This document shows positions 33,964-43,110 of a stretch of 64,000 nucleotides of DNA, piece after piece (the stretch's first letter is position 1; every line of letters starts with the position of its first letter). The notes beneath the pieces are model-generated. The model made no database searches. It was not told where the DNA came from and saw nothing but the letters and a program-made list of their open reading frames with translations. A program made the position numbers and the translations under genes. The stretch comes from Cephalotus follicularis (lineage: Eukaryota > Streptophyta > Magnoliopsida > Oxalidales > Cephalotaceae), in NCBI GenBank assembly GCA_001972305.1, contig BDDD01000556.1, positions 434,592 through 498,591 of the forward strand, in the 5' to 3' direction.

Positions 33964-35670
33964 TCATGGAGGCTCAAAATAACGAGGCTCATGAAAGTCT
34001 ATGGCCTCTTTCATCAATGCAGCTTTAACTTTGAAAAACTGTTGCGTTCGTTGCTCATTCTCCTTCAATGCACCTCCAATACCTGTCTTAGCAAACTCAA
34101 GAACACCACGTGAAAGCATAGTTTGAACAATATAAACATCATCCCAGTGAGATTGCCACCAATAAAAACCATTAAAATTAAATTTCAAATCATAGGGTGA
34201 GAAAACAATTATTGCAAAATGAGAAGTATCCCACCATGACGTCTTCCAATAAAAGCCATTAAGAGGACGAAAACAATGAGAAACATTTTCAGCAATAGAA
34301 TAACTGTCCCAATAGGATTTCCACCAGTAAAAACAATAAATAGAACACAAATAATCATGCCCAACCAACCAATCACACACATGGTCCATACGAATGCACA
34401 CCCTCCATCCTAATTGATCTTTAGTAAAGAAAAAGTTATTTTCGAGGATGGTGTGAGGGTGGGATGGTGTACTAAGCTTGTGCGTGAAATGGGACAGATC
34501 ATCCCATTGAACTTCCAAAATTGAATCAACGTCCCCATTGTCCAACCAACTTAATATCTCCTTTTGTGTGGCCTCCAATTCCTCGAACTCTCTCAAGCAT
34601 TCCATGAAGTTGTTCTCAAAGTCTTCATCAAAGTACGTTTGGTCAGTCATAGCGAGTTTGTGTGTGTAATGGGATAGATGATCCCATTCACTATCCGATG
34701 TTAGCTCATTAAGCTTACTTTCAAACCATGCTAACGCTTCCTCATTTTCTAGCCACATCAATCTATCCTTTTGCTTAGCTTCCTCTACCTCGAATTCCCT
34801 CTTGAAATTGTGATCAAAGTCGATTTTAAAATAAGAATCCATGGTATCAGGAATCGAGCGAATCACGTAGACATCATCAAAGTCAGATTGATGCTTTCTC
34901 AAACGAAAAATGTTAAAGTCCATCGACGTCTTTCCAAAACTCAACTTCATGAGACCATTTCGGCAATTAATCAATGCATTACTTGTGGCCAAGAATGGTC
35001 TACCAAGGATAACTGGGATTTGATCTTTTATATTCACAACAGGTTGGGTATCTAATACGACAAAGTCGACAGGAAAGAAAAACTCACCAACCTTTATCAA
35101 AACATCCTCAATTTTTCCTTTTGGAACATTCACCGACCTATTAGCTAATTGTAAAGTCGTATTGGCCGGGCGCAATTCTCCTAAACCTAGTTGCTCAAAA
35201 ACTGATGACGGTAACAAATTCACACTTGCTCCTAAATCGAGCAAGGCATGATCGATTTTGGTGTTACCAATCATACATGAGATTGTCGGGCAGCCAGGAT
35301 CTTTGTATTTTGGAATCTTTGGTTGCGAAATGATCGCAGTGATGTTGGCTGCCAAGAAAGCCTTTTTCGAAGTCTGAAGGATCCTCTTTTTCGTGCATAA
35401 GTCTTTTAGGACTTTTGCGTAAGAGGGCACCTGCCCAATAGCTTCTAGCAATGGAATATTGATTTCAACTTGTTTGAATGTATTCATGATCTTTTCCATT
35501 GCTGGGGCTTTCTTATTTTTCTCTAATCTCTTCGGAAAAGGAGCTGGGGGATCAAATGAACACTTGGGTATTTCCATTAATTGTTCCTTTTTCTCTTCTT
35601 CTTTTTCTTTCTCTTCCCTAACTTCTTCTTGCACATTTAAATTTGTTGGTTGCGCAAAGGAGTCAACCAA
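33964..35670 (-). CDS. Element F Gag-protease protein with FYWW repeats (568 aa frame)
   Basis: Longest open frame in the window. Residues 20-60 are highly charged (KEKEEEKKEQ). About 67-92 read QVEINIPLLEAIGQVPSYAKVLKDLC, the conserved Athila/Tat pre-protease segment. The retropepsin-like domain spans about 120-235 with DLGA at 145-148 and ILGRPFLAT at 221-229. After it comes an extension unlike usual Gypsy protease: WDHLSHYTHKL at 329 and WDDLSHFTHKL at 389 (60-residue repeat), then FYWW/FYWK at 447, 473 and 502, ending in LMKEAIDFHEPRYFEPP. No pol follows. The true start is probably further upstream in the Gag frames at 35701-36320. Confidence 0.85.
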   Translation of the reverse strand: MVDSFAQPTNLNVQEEVREEKEKEEEKKEQLMEIPKCSFDPPAPFPKRLEKNKKAPAMEKIMNTFKQVEINIPLLEAIGQVPSYAKVLKDLCTKKRILQTSKKAFLAANITAIISQPKIPKYKDPGCPTISCMIGNTKIDHALLDLGASVNLLPSSVFEQLGLGELRPANTTLQLANRSVNVPKGKIEDVLIKVGEFFFPVDFVVLDTQPVVNIKDQIPVILGRPFLATSNALINCRNGLMKLSFGKTSMDFNIFRLRKHQSDFDDVYVIRSIPDTMDSYFKIDFDHNFKREFEVEEAKQKDRLMWLENEEALAWFESKLNELTSDSEWDHLSHYTHKLAMTDQTYFDEDFENNFMECLREFEELEATQKEILSWLDNGDVDSILEVQWDDLSHFTHKLSTPSHPHTILENNFFFTKDQLGWRVCIRMDHVCDWLVGHDYLCSIYCFYWWKSYWDSYSIAENVSHCFRPLNGFYWKTSWWDTSHFAIIVFSPYDLKFNFNGFYWWQSHWDDVYIVQTMLSRGVLEFAKTGIGGALKENEQRTQQFFKVKAALMKEAIDFHEPRYFEPP

Positions 35671-35700
35671 CTGTTCTTTTGATTTTTCATGCGCAAATGT

Positions 35701-36033
35701 CTAAACCAACTCCTCGCTCGCATTTTCTATTTTATCCGCTGGTTGGTACTCACTTCCACTTTGCAAGGCAAATGCTTGGTCGGATGGTCCGGAAGAAGAT
35801 GAGCATTGCGGATTAGATTGCGGTTGGATACGATCGGGCTGAATCATAATCGTCCTAGGATTTGATTCGGATTGGGAAGGCATCTTCCCTTTTTCTCTTG
35901 TATGTACCGCTGATGCTAGCTGAGAGATTTGCTTTTCTAGGTTGTGCTGACTAGTCATCATAGTGCTCATGAGAAGCTCTATATTCTTTTCTAACGATGA
36001 AATCCTAGACGCATCTTCCCTTTGGTTCAACAA
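35701..36033 (-). pseudogene. Element F Gag middle segment
   Basis: 110 codons: a coiled-coil-like stretch (ISSLEKNIELLMSTMMTSQHNLEKQISQLASAVHTREKGKMPSQ), which resembles the short helical region before protease in Athila-type Gag, followed by a Pro/Ser/Gln-rich linker. It ends at TAG next to the 35670 frame (FAHEKSKEQL), so it was probably one protein before a nonsense mutation. Confidence 0.8.
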
Positions 36034-36320
36034 TCCAGGTGATTGTTGATTTTGGAATTGATTTGTGGGAAGGGTGATTGGACATTGTTTGAATTTTGGG
36101 AGAACCTTTGAAATGTCTGCTGTGGTGCAGACTGGCTAGGGTAGCTCAAAGGTTGTCCCAAAAAGTGTGAAGGTGGGGCACCAACGCTGGAAGGCTGCCC
36201 CGAAAAGCTTGACTGTCCTCGCATGTTTTGCCCTTGACTCCATGAGAAGTTTGGATGATTTCGCCAACCCGGATTGTAAGTGTTACTATACGGGTTGTAT
36301 TGGTTCATTACAAATAACAT
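36027..36320 (-). pseudogene. Element F Gag N-terminal remnant (NPYSNTYNPGW motif)
   Basis: 97 codons with NQYNPYSNTYNPGWRNHPNFSW, a hallmark of Athila/Tat Gag just after the zinc-finger region, followed by a Gln/Ser/Pro-rich tail. The capsid-like N-terminal Gag is absent, although the element ends only about 30 bp upstream. A one-base overlap frameshift leads to the 35701-36033 frame. Confidence 0.85.
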
Positions 36321-37124
36321 ATTAAAAACAACACATTTTTATGCTAAACACGAGTCAACTCAGTGAGTTGAACTCACAGCCGGCCGTGACAGGGAGTTTC
36401 GGCGCTGATTCACTGCGAGTCTTGAGAGGTTTTGTGTATCTCGTTCAGTGTGGAACCTATTCATGACGTGGCTGGAGCCCCATTGGGTTGGCCGGATTTT
36501 GGCCGGAACTCTGGTGATGACAATGTGTAATTGCTATCTTTGTGCAGGTCGTAACGAATGTGTGATGGTTATTGCAACGATGCTAAAAGAGAAATAGAGC
36601 TATGCTGACACAAGATGGATCTGTGCTTATAACGATGAGTGGAGCTTAGAGGAGGTGGCAGTTCGTCAATTCTACTCAAGTCCTCCCGACTCGCAAGCTC
36701 AATCGTTAACAGGGAGGGTACATTTGCTCCATTGGTACGTGCTCAGATGGCTGTTGCCTTGATCCCATTCATATACGCCGATATGGGACGGTAGTTTACG
36801 AATGGTAGATCACTAGAGTAGGTTATACTACCTGCATTGCATTCATGCATTCTAAATGGTTATATGGATTGATATACATACGATTTGTAATTGTATGAAT
36901 TCATGATTGTGTGTATATATATAGATATATACGAGTATACGGATGGATATGTATATTGCATATGACATATGGTATAAGGGTTAGACATTGAATTGAGAGG
37001 AGATGAGTTCTTGCCTTCTCTCAATTCACGGGCTATGGGATGAATCTTAAAAGGGCTTTGAACTGTTTTGGATATGGTTTTCACTGAATTGCGAACTGTT
37101 TTGCAAAACGATAATTCTGCCAAA

Positions 37125-37240
37125 TCTGTCGACGCTTTTATGTGTTAAACCAAACAGTCTATGCTTTCAAACAAACCGTTGATGCTTTATACCTGTGCTT
37201 TCTAAAACTATTGACGCCCGGGGCTAAGCATTGACGCTTA
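37125..37240 (+). repeat. GTCGAC-core motif cluster in LTR-R
   Basis: Five degenerate motifs: CTGTCGACGCTTTT, CAGTCTATGCTTT, CCGTTGATGCTTT, CTATTGACGCC, GCATTGACGCTTAG. Confidence 0.65.
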
Positions 37241-37810
37241 GTACCCTGTTCAACCCAAACACACTGATTTACATAGTTTTCCATCCAAAATGGTTTTATC
37301 TTCAAATGGATTCTATAGAAAGCGTCCCTAAGGCTTTGTAACCTATGGAAATCCTTCTGTATCACATTTGGTTTCTAAATCAATGTTCAAAGAAGTTTAA
37401 GAAAAGTTCCCAACAAAAGAGTTACACAAACGATTTACAAAATGGTTTTCCATGAATGGTTAGGATAGCTTCATCTGTGGGATATCGGGGCGCGGATATT
37501 CCCCATTTGACTTCTTTTCCATTCACTATACCTTCGATAGGGACCAACCAAATGATATAAGAAAAATAATTGATTACAAAATGGATGATGGAAACAAAAT
37601 GACTTATGACTACGGAAAGGATATTACATAATTGTACGGATGTGAATCCTATGAGATCCTTTACGAAATGGTCCCTATCATTTAAATGGATACATGATTT
37701 TGTGTCACAACTACGGGATGGATCATTGATTGTGTTGTATTAAACTATAGAGATAACCCATTCCTGACTTTCATTTCCATCATGAACATCATGAATGTTA
37801 GACCACAGTT

Positions 37811-38029
37811 TATTTACACCACATTGTGATTGCAGACCATACAAAAGAGCTTACGTCACATTGTGGTTGACCATTATGTACAGTGCTTACCTCACATTGT
37901 GATTGCCGACCATACAAAAGAGTTTACCTCACATTGTGATTGCGGGCCATTATGTACAGTGCTTACCTCACATTGTGATTGCGGACCATAAAAAAAGAGT
38001 TTACCTCACATTGTGATTGCGGACCATTA
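37811..38029. repeat. 36-39-bp tandem repeat in LTR-R, left part
   Basis: Six units built on CTCACATTGTGATTGCGGACC (units start at about 37821, 37858, 37894, 37931, 37970, 38008). Two variants alternate (ATACAAAAGAGTTTAC and TTATGTACAGTGCTTAC), giving an approximately 75-bp higher-order dimer. The array continues at 42964 beyond the CACTA element. Confidence 0.92.
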
Positions 38030-38059
38030 CACTACAAAAAAAAGGGGCAACGGCGAGGG

Positions 38060-38480
38060 CACGTCCCCTCGCCTTCCCCTCGCCATTGTCACAATGGCAA
38101 GGGCACTGCGAGGGGAAGCCACCCTCGCCAATTTTCTCCTTGCCAGCCCCTACAACGAGGGTATGGCAAGAGTACAATGAGGGTTGAGTCCCCTCGCCAT
38201 GCACTGCCCTCGCCATGGAGAGGGTATGGCTAGGGCAGCCTCCCCTTGCCCTCACCATGGCGAGGGGAGACCGCTACCCTTGTAATACCCTCGCCATGGC
38301 GAGGGTATGGCTAGGGGCCCTCTCCTCCTCGGACTGCCCCTCTCCTCGCCACCCTTATCGTTCCCTTGCTATGGCGAGGGCATGGCGAAGGTTTGTGCCC
38401 TCGTCGTGTGTGTTTGCTACAAAATGCCCTCGCCTACGCCTCGCCATGCCCTCGCTGAGCCCTCGCAATTTTGCAGATTC
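38060..38480. repeat. CACTA subterminal repeats (GGCGAGGG)
   Basis: More than twenty copies of CCTCGCC/GGCGAGGG in both orientations, many as near-palindromes CCCTCGCCATGGCGAGGG. Probable binding sites of the element's accessory protein, by analogy with En/Spm. Confidence 0.85.
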
Positions 38481-38729
38481 TGCTGCAGGAACTATCAGTA
38501 GAATCTATGCCCTAAACTCCAAGCAAAACCTGCAATTCATTTCAGCAACAACCACAATAACAATTTATATTTCACAATTCTCACCAGTAGACAAATTTCA
38601 TTCATTCTTAACTAACAAAACAATGGAAAAAGCTTTGTCAGCATTTTATAAAAAGGATAATATGTCAAATACATTTACAGACAGTGTTAGAATATGTCAG
38701 ATACAACAGACTACTACTCGTCATCCCTA

Positions 38730-40378
38730 TCGCTATCGTCCGAATCTCCGGATGGCTGGAAGGCGGGGGAGACCTCGGCGAACCATGATCAGATGGTGTG
38801 CGTGTGGACTAAGACCCCATCATCTGCGTCATCTGAGCCATAAAAGTCTCCATCTTTGACTCCATCCGGTCCAGCTGGCTCTGAAGGTCTGAGACTCTGT
38901 CCGACCCTGGGGTGCTCTGTGATGGGTGTGAAGTGAATGGACAACACTGACCTCCCACTCCTTACTGAGTACCTTGGAGTGCTTGTGGTAGCATCTTCAT
39001 GGAAGTCATGTAGTTCCCTAATCAATGGTACTTGCCCTTCCGCGGACCCCCAGTAGCCTCCATCCATGCCACGACGTCGAAGGGAGCCGGCACCCTAGTA
39101 CCGTCGGGCCCCTCCACATTATCCGGCCCCGCAGCAACCCGGTACTTTTCCTACAAAAAAATACAAGATTAATCAGTTTAGTGATTAAACATATACAAGA
39201 TTAATCAGTGCAGTGACACATTTATTTCAGTTTATAACTCACCATTCTCTCCATTATAATAGGAGATGGAAGAGTATTATCCCCCGCCTTCTTATGGGTG
39301 TCTAAGTATACATCCACATGCGGTTTCCCCTTGGCCCCCTGCAAGTCAAATGGTATTTCGGATTAGTTTGAAACACAAATTAAGTTTATTAATCACCATA
39401 ATCATAAATTTAGTTTATTACTTACCCCATTCTACAACTGTCTCTCCATCGTGTGACTGCCGCCAGTGTAGGTGGTGTGTGCTTCGTTCACCCTATTGGT
39501 ATCATTTGTTCTTGCCCGCTTCTGAAAATCCTTGGACAGCCACCTGTTCACCATTTCATCCCACACCGGCGGTGGTATCTCTGCAGGGCCATGCTGCATG
39601 CACTCCAGGCTCATCTGCTGCACCCCAGCGCCCGTCATTGCCTTCCTCCTATAGTTACGCATCCATTTTGGGTAATTCTCCTGCGCGTAACTATAGAATG
39701 ACAGTCTGCTGTGTGCATCAGAAGGAAGAAATTGGAAGTACTCCTACAAAACATCAGTGTCAAAACAATTAGTGAGTAAAAAAAACCTAAATAATATTTA
39801 CGATAAATTGAAATAGTTTTACCCACCAAGAGCTTCTCCCACAGTAGTTCCTTCTCTGAATTAGGCCACTGGCTCCAAGTGATCCATCGCTATAGTATTC
39901 TGCTCTTGATGATGGACGCTATCGTGTTCTTCACGTCCATCTCCTCAAAACACCTGCAATTAAACAAACAAATATTAGCACATACATCATAGGTTAGTTT
40001 TAAAAAAATGTACTTAAATTACTAGTCACTTTACCCATTCGGACTGATATGCCGAATAGGTCTAGCGTCAACCCCTTGCGGGGGCAAGTCCGCCCCCCTA
40101 CTAGCTCCCCTCCTCCGTCGTTGATGGGAACCTGATTCAAAAACATGGTTATGTTTCACTGTAAACATATATAATAAAATATAACAAAAAAGCTTCAACA
40201 ATACGAAAAACAGTTTAATGTCAAATATCGTGACATAACAAATTTCCTTACTAGCATTGGGAACATCGATATCCTGCTCCTGTGACCCCAGCTCCATGGA
40301 GTCCGGCTCGGGATGTGTAGAACCTGAGGGTGTGCTGGAGTCTCCAGGAATAGAGAGACGTGAGACTCTCCGAGGCAT
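38730..40378 (-). pseudogene. CACTA accessory gene, Transposase_24-type, multi-exon
   Basis: Exons inferred from GT-AG sites: 40250-40378 (MPRRVSRLSIPGDS...), 40035-40131 (HQRRRRGASRGADLPP), 39823-39953 (EEMDVKNTIASIIKSRIL), 39426-39743 (ENYPKWMRNYRRKAM, WDEMVNRWLSKDFQKRARTNDTNRVNEAHTTYTGGS), about 39245-39350 (KPHVDVYLDTHKK) and about 38730-39151 (helical tail DLQSQLDRMESKMETFMAQM). The N-R-x-x-x...GGS and T-H-K-K landmarks match plant Transposase_24. In-frame stops in exons 3, 4 and 6 (one in each) indicate decay. The product would be the DNA-binding partner of TNP2. Confidence 0.8.
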
Positions 40379-40531
40379 ATCTGCAAGAAATCACCATATT
40401 TAAAAACGATACAAACTATATACAGTTGTCCTACTATATATTATCAAATTACAATATCATGTCACATTAGAATATTAAGAATACTATTGCAAATAGTACT
40501 TACTACATATACTACACTATTAACTCACAGT

Positions 40532-41978
40532 TTAATCCGTGCTGTCAATATCCATGTCGTCCTGACTATCGGAATCATATTCCATCACTCCGTCCTCCTC
40601 TTCCATGTCAGAAACATCGTCTTCCCATTCGTCTTCCTCATCATCCGTATTGTCACGGTCTGACGTAGGATCTCTTATTCGAATATCTGGAGGCAATACT
40701 ACCTCCTCCCATTCGCCATCTCCTCGAAGGGAATCTTGACTTTCAGATCCTAAATCAGTTGCAAATGACCGTAGTGGATCGGTAGCGACATCTTCTTGCA
40801 ATGTCATATCCATACCCAAATCATCGCCATATTCTTCCTCATAATCAGGAAGGGTGTAGAAATTTCTGGGTTCCGTTTTTATTACAGTCACCTACCCTTT
40901 GTACCTATGATCATTGGAAACGCTAGGTGCATAGAACACATGCATAGCCTGACTCGCTAGCATGAACGGCTCATATGTGGGGAGTTCCTTTTCTGGGTTC
41001 AGAGGAACAATCCCAAACTCGTCCACTCTGGTACCTCTCTCCGAAGTTTCAACCCAATCACACTTGAATAAAACAACTTATTTGTCTTTTCCATAGAAAT
41101 CGAGCTCCATGACGTCAACCAAGGCTCCGTAGAAGTCACTGCAACTGTCATTCCAAGTGCTTCCCTTGATCACTACACCCTAATTTTGAGTTGTTGAGGT
41201 CCTCGATGCATCTCTCGTGTGAAACTTGTACCCGTTGACGACATACCCCTTCCACGACCTCACTTTTGTCGAAGGTGCACTTGCTCAATTTCGTAGACGG
41301 GCATCAACTTCCTTGTCATTCTTAACCTATTAAGTGTGCAATATAGCCTAATCCCAATGTCTTCATAATTTGTTTCAGCTTGTAATAAGACTCCGGAAAC
41401 TTCTCATCTTCAGGCATTCCACTCTTAACGATCTGAAGAATTTCCTCTGCCCCTTCATTGGGAATCCCATACTTGGACTTGACATTCATGAGTCGTGTCA
41501 TCATAGACAGCTTGGTGTGTTTTTTACAGCCATTCCACAACGGTTCATGGGCATCCTTAAGCAGGTCGTAGAACTTTTTTGCATTGGGGTTCAGAAGTTC
41601 ATCGGCCGTCTCATCATGTTCACCAGTGTCAAAATCAAACCCCCCGACATCCATTACGAGATCAACAAAAGGATTGCTCAGACCCGAGGGGTCTGGCTGC
41701 TCTACTGCAGTCCGACGGCGTTCCATCCTTTCCCCATGTTGATCCCACAACGTGTAATGAGGGGTGAAACCCTTCTTCAACAAATGTAACTGCACTTCAG
41801 ATCGAGTTCCAAACGCCCTTAACTTGCAACGGCTACAAGGACATTTTATCTTACTATCCCGGACAAAATCTTGGTTTGAAAATGCAAAATCTAAGAAAAA
41901 GAGCACACCCCTGTTATATTCCTTCGTTAGTAACCCCCGGACAACCCGCCTACTCATCCAACTCCTGTCAATAGACAT
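40532..41978 (-). pseudogene. CACTA TNP2-like transposase with deleted catalytic core
   Basis: From ATG at 41978: MSIDRSWMSRR...FLDFAFSN, CPCSRCK, HLLKKGFTPHYTLWDQHGE is the Transposase-associated (Transpos_assoc) domain, followed by KKFYDLLKDAHEPLWNGC and DEKFPESYYKLKQIMKTLGL. At about 41325 the text jumps to the DUF4216-like C-terminal region (VVNGYKFHTRDASRTSTTQN, VVLFKCDWVETSERGTRVDEFG, PFMLASQAMHVFYAP, VIKTEPRNFYTLPD) and ends in an acidic tail. The Transposase_21 catalytic core and DUF4218 region between are absent. Stops at about 41328, 41290, 41080 and 40890 break the rest. It cannot encode an active transposase. Confidence 0.9.
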
Positions 41979-42050
41979 TTTTTCTACAAGTAGGGTAGAA
42001 GATTGTTAGATTCAAGTATACTTTTCTGGATATGCATTGACTGAAGTGTA

Positions 42051-42780
42051 TGTAACGCCCCGAATTTCATAAATAATTATTATGGAATTGGTGCGTGTAC
42101 GATCGTAATAAAATCGATAGAGCCCGGAGTAATAAAAAGACATTACGTATTTAAGTCGTAATTGCGTTAGCTAAAGACGGCTAATAAAGTCTGTTTTTAA
42201 CGCGCGACAATAAAGCCCGAATGCTCGCAATATTATTGCGATTATTTTGGCGGTCGTTTGGATAATTTATGTCGCGATTTGCGGAAAAATCGGGACCCGT
42301 ACCTTAGTATTTTACCAGAAAATACTAAGGGGGAAGCAAAAAAAATGAATAAAGGAGAGGGGAAGGGACACGGGCGCAGGTCGCGCCCGTGCAAGAGAAA
42401 GACGCAGGCGCTCTGTGCGCCTGCGCCCGAGAGAGAGAGAGAGAGAAATTATACGTATATACTACTATATATACACTGTATATACTGTAATACATATATA
42501 TTATACACTCATATATATATATACACTATTACATATACATACACTATATATACTGTAGTATATATATATAAACTGGTAGTGAGAGAGAGGGAGAAAGAAA
42601 TTACCTGAGAAGGAGAAAGTGAGAGAGAGAGACTGGCAGTGGAGAGAAGAAAACCAGCGGTGGAGAGGAGGAAACCGGCGGCAGTGAGAGAGAGGGAGAA
42701 AGTGAGGGCTGCGGGAGGGAGAGGAAAAAGAAGTGAGGGAGATGAGGGAAAGGGGGAAAAAAATAGAAGCCCCGATAAAA
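42051..42780 (+). mobile_element. LTR-R fragment inside the CACTA, 70 bp upstream of the TNP2 start
   Basis: It starts TGTAACGCCCCGAATTTC and follows 31366-31650 closely (TTTTTAACGCGCGACAATAA, ATTATTGCGATTATTTTG, CCTTAGTATTTTA). The homology fades after about 42340 into GA- and TA-rich simple sequence (42429-42447, 42458-42570) before the CACTA subterminal repeats resume near 42790. The LTR 3' end (GGGGTGTGACA) is absent, so it is truncated or captured. Confidence 0.8.
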
Positions 42781-42963
42781 ATTAGGGTAACGTCCGAGGG
42801 CATGGCGAGGGCCTTAAGTGCCCTCGCCAGAGGGCAACAATGCCCTAGCCATGCCTTTTCTTTAAAAAAAAAAAAAAAACGGGCTCAACGGCGAGGGGAT
42901 CAAGTGCCCTCGCCATGCCCTCACTGTTTGCCCTCGTCGTTGCCCTGTTTTTTAGTAGTGTTA

Positions 42964-43110
42964 TGTACAGTGCTTACCTCACATTGTGATTGTGGACCAT
43001 ACAAAAGAGTTTACCTCACATTGTGATTGTGGACCATTATGCACAGGACTTATCTCACATCGTGGTATGGACCATACAAAAGAGCTTACCCCACGTTGTG
43101 AGAGGACCAA
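42964..43110. repeat. 36-39-bp tandem repeat in LTR-R, right part
   Basis: Four further units (ACCTCACATTGTGATTGTGG and degenerate CTCACATCGTGGTATGG) continue the array at 37811-38029 after the TTA TSD. Confidence 0.9.

Larger units (their letters stand above)
32212..36350 (-). mobile_element. Element F: non-autonomous Gag-protease retroelement (Athila/Tat-like), TSD cgagt
   Basis: 4139 bp with ends TGTTCACTTAAA and ATGCTAAACA, flanked by CGAGT at 32207-32211 and 36351-36355; the LTR-R text is continuous across it. Codes only for Gag end and protease (minus), with the protease module tandemly duplicated. No RT, RNase H or integrase. No long direct LTRs are visible: coding begins about 30 bp inside the right end, so either the LTRs are very short or the termini are unusual. 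Confidence 0.85.
38030..42960 (-). mobile_element. CACTA (En/Spm-type) DNA transposon, deletion derivative; TSD tta
   Basis: The left end reads CACTACAAAAAA...GGGGCAACGGCGAGGG; the minus strand of the right end reads CACTACTAAAAAA...GGGCAACGACGAGGG. Flanking 3-bp TSD TTA at 38027-38029 and 42961-42963, inside one tandem array. Subterminal regions (38060-38480 and 42790-42945) are packed with CCCTCGCC/GGCGAGGG repeats, as in CACTA elements. It carries two minus-strand genes: a TNP2-like transposase that lost its catalytic middle, and a Transposase_24-type accessory gene. An LTR-R fragment lies upstream of the TNP2 start. Confidence 0.95.

Noticed and set aside
38001-38859. Open frames on both strands at the left CACTA end
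   Set aside because: They are produced by the GGCGAGGG subterminal repeats, which are GC-rich and stop-poor.
41370-41789. 139-codon plus-strand frame
   Set aside because: Antisense shadow of the TNP2-like N-terminal coding region.
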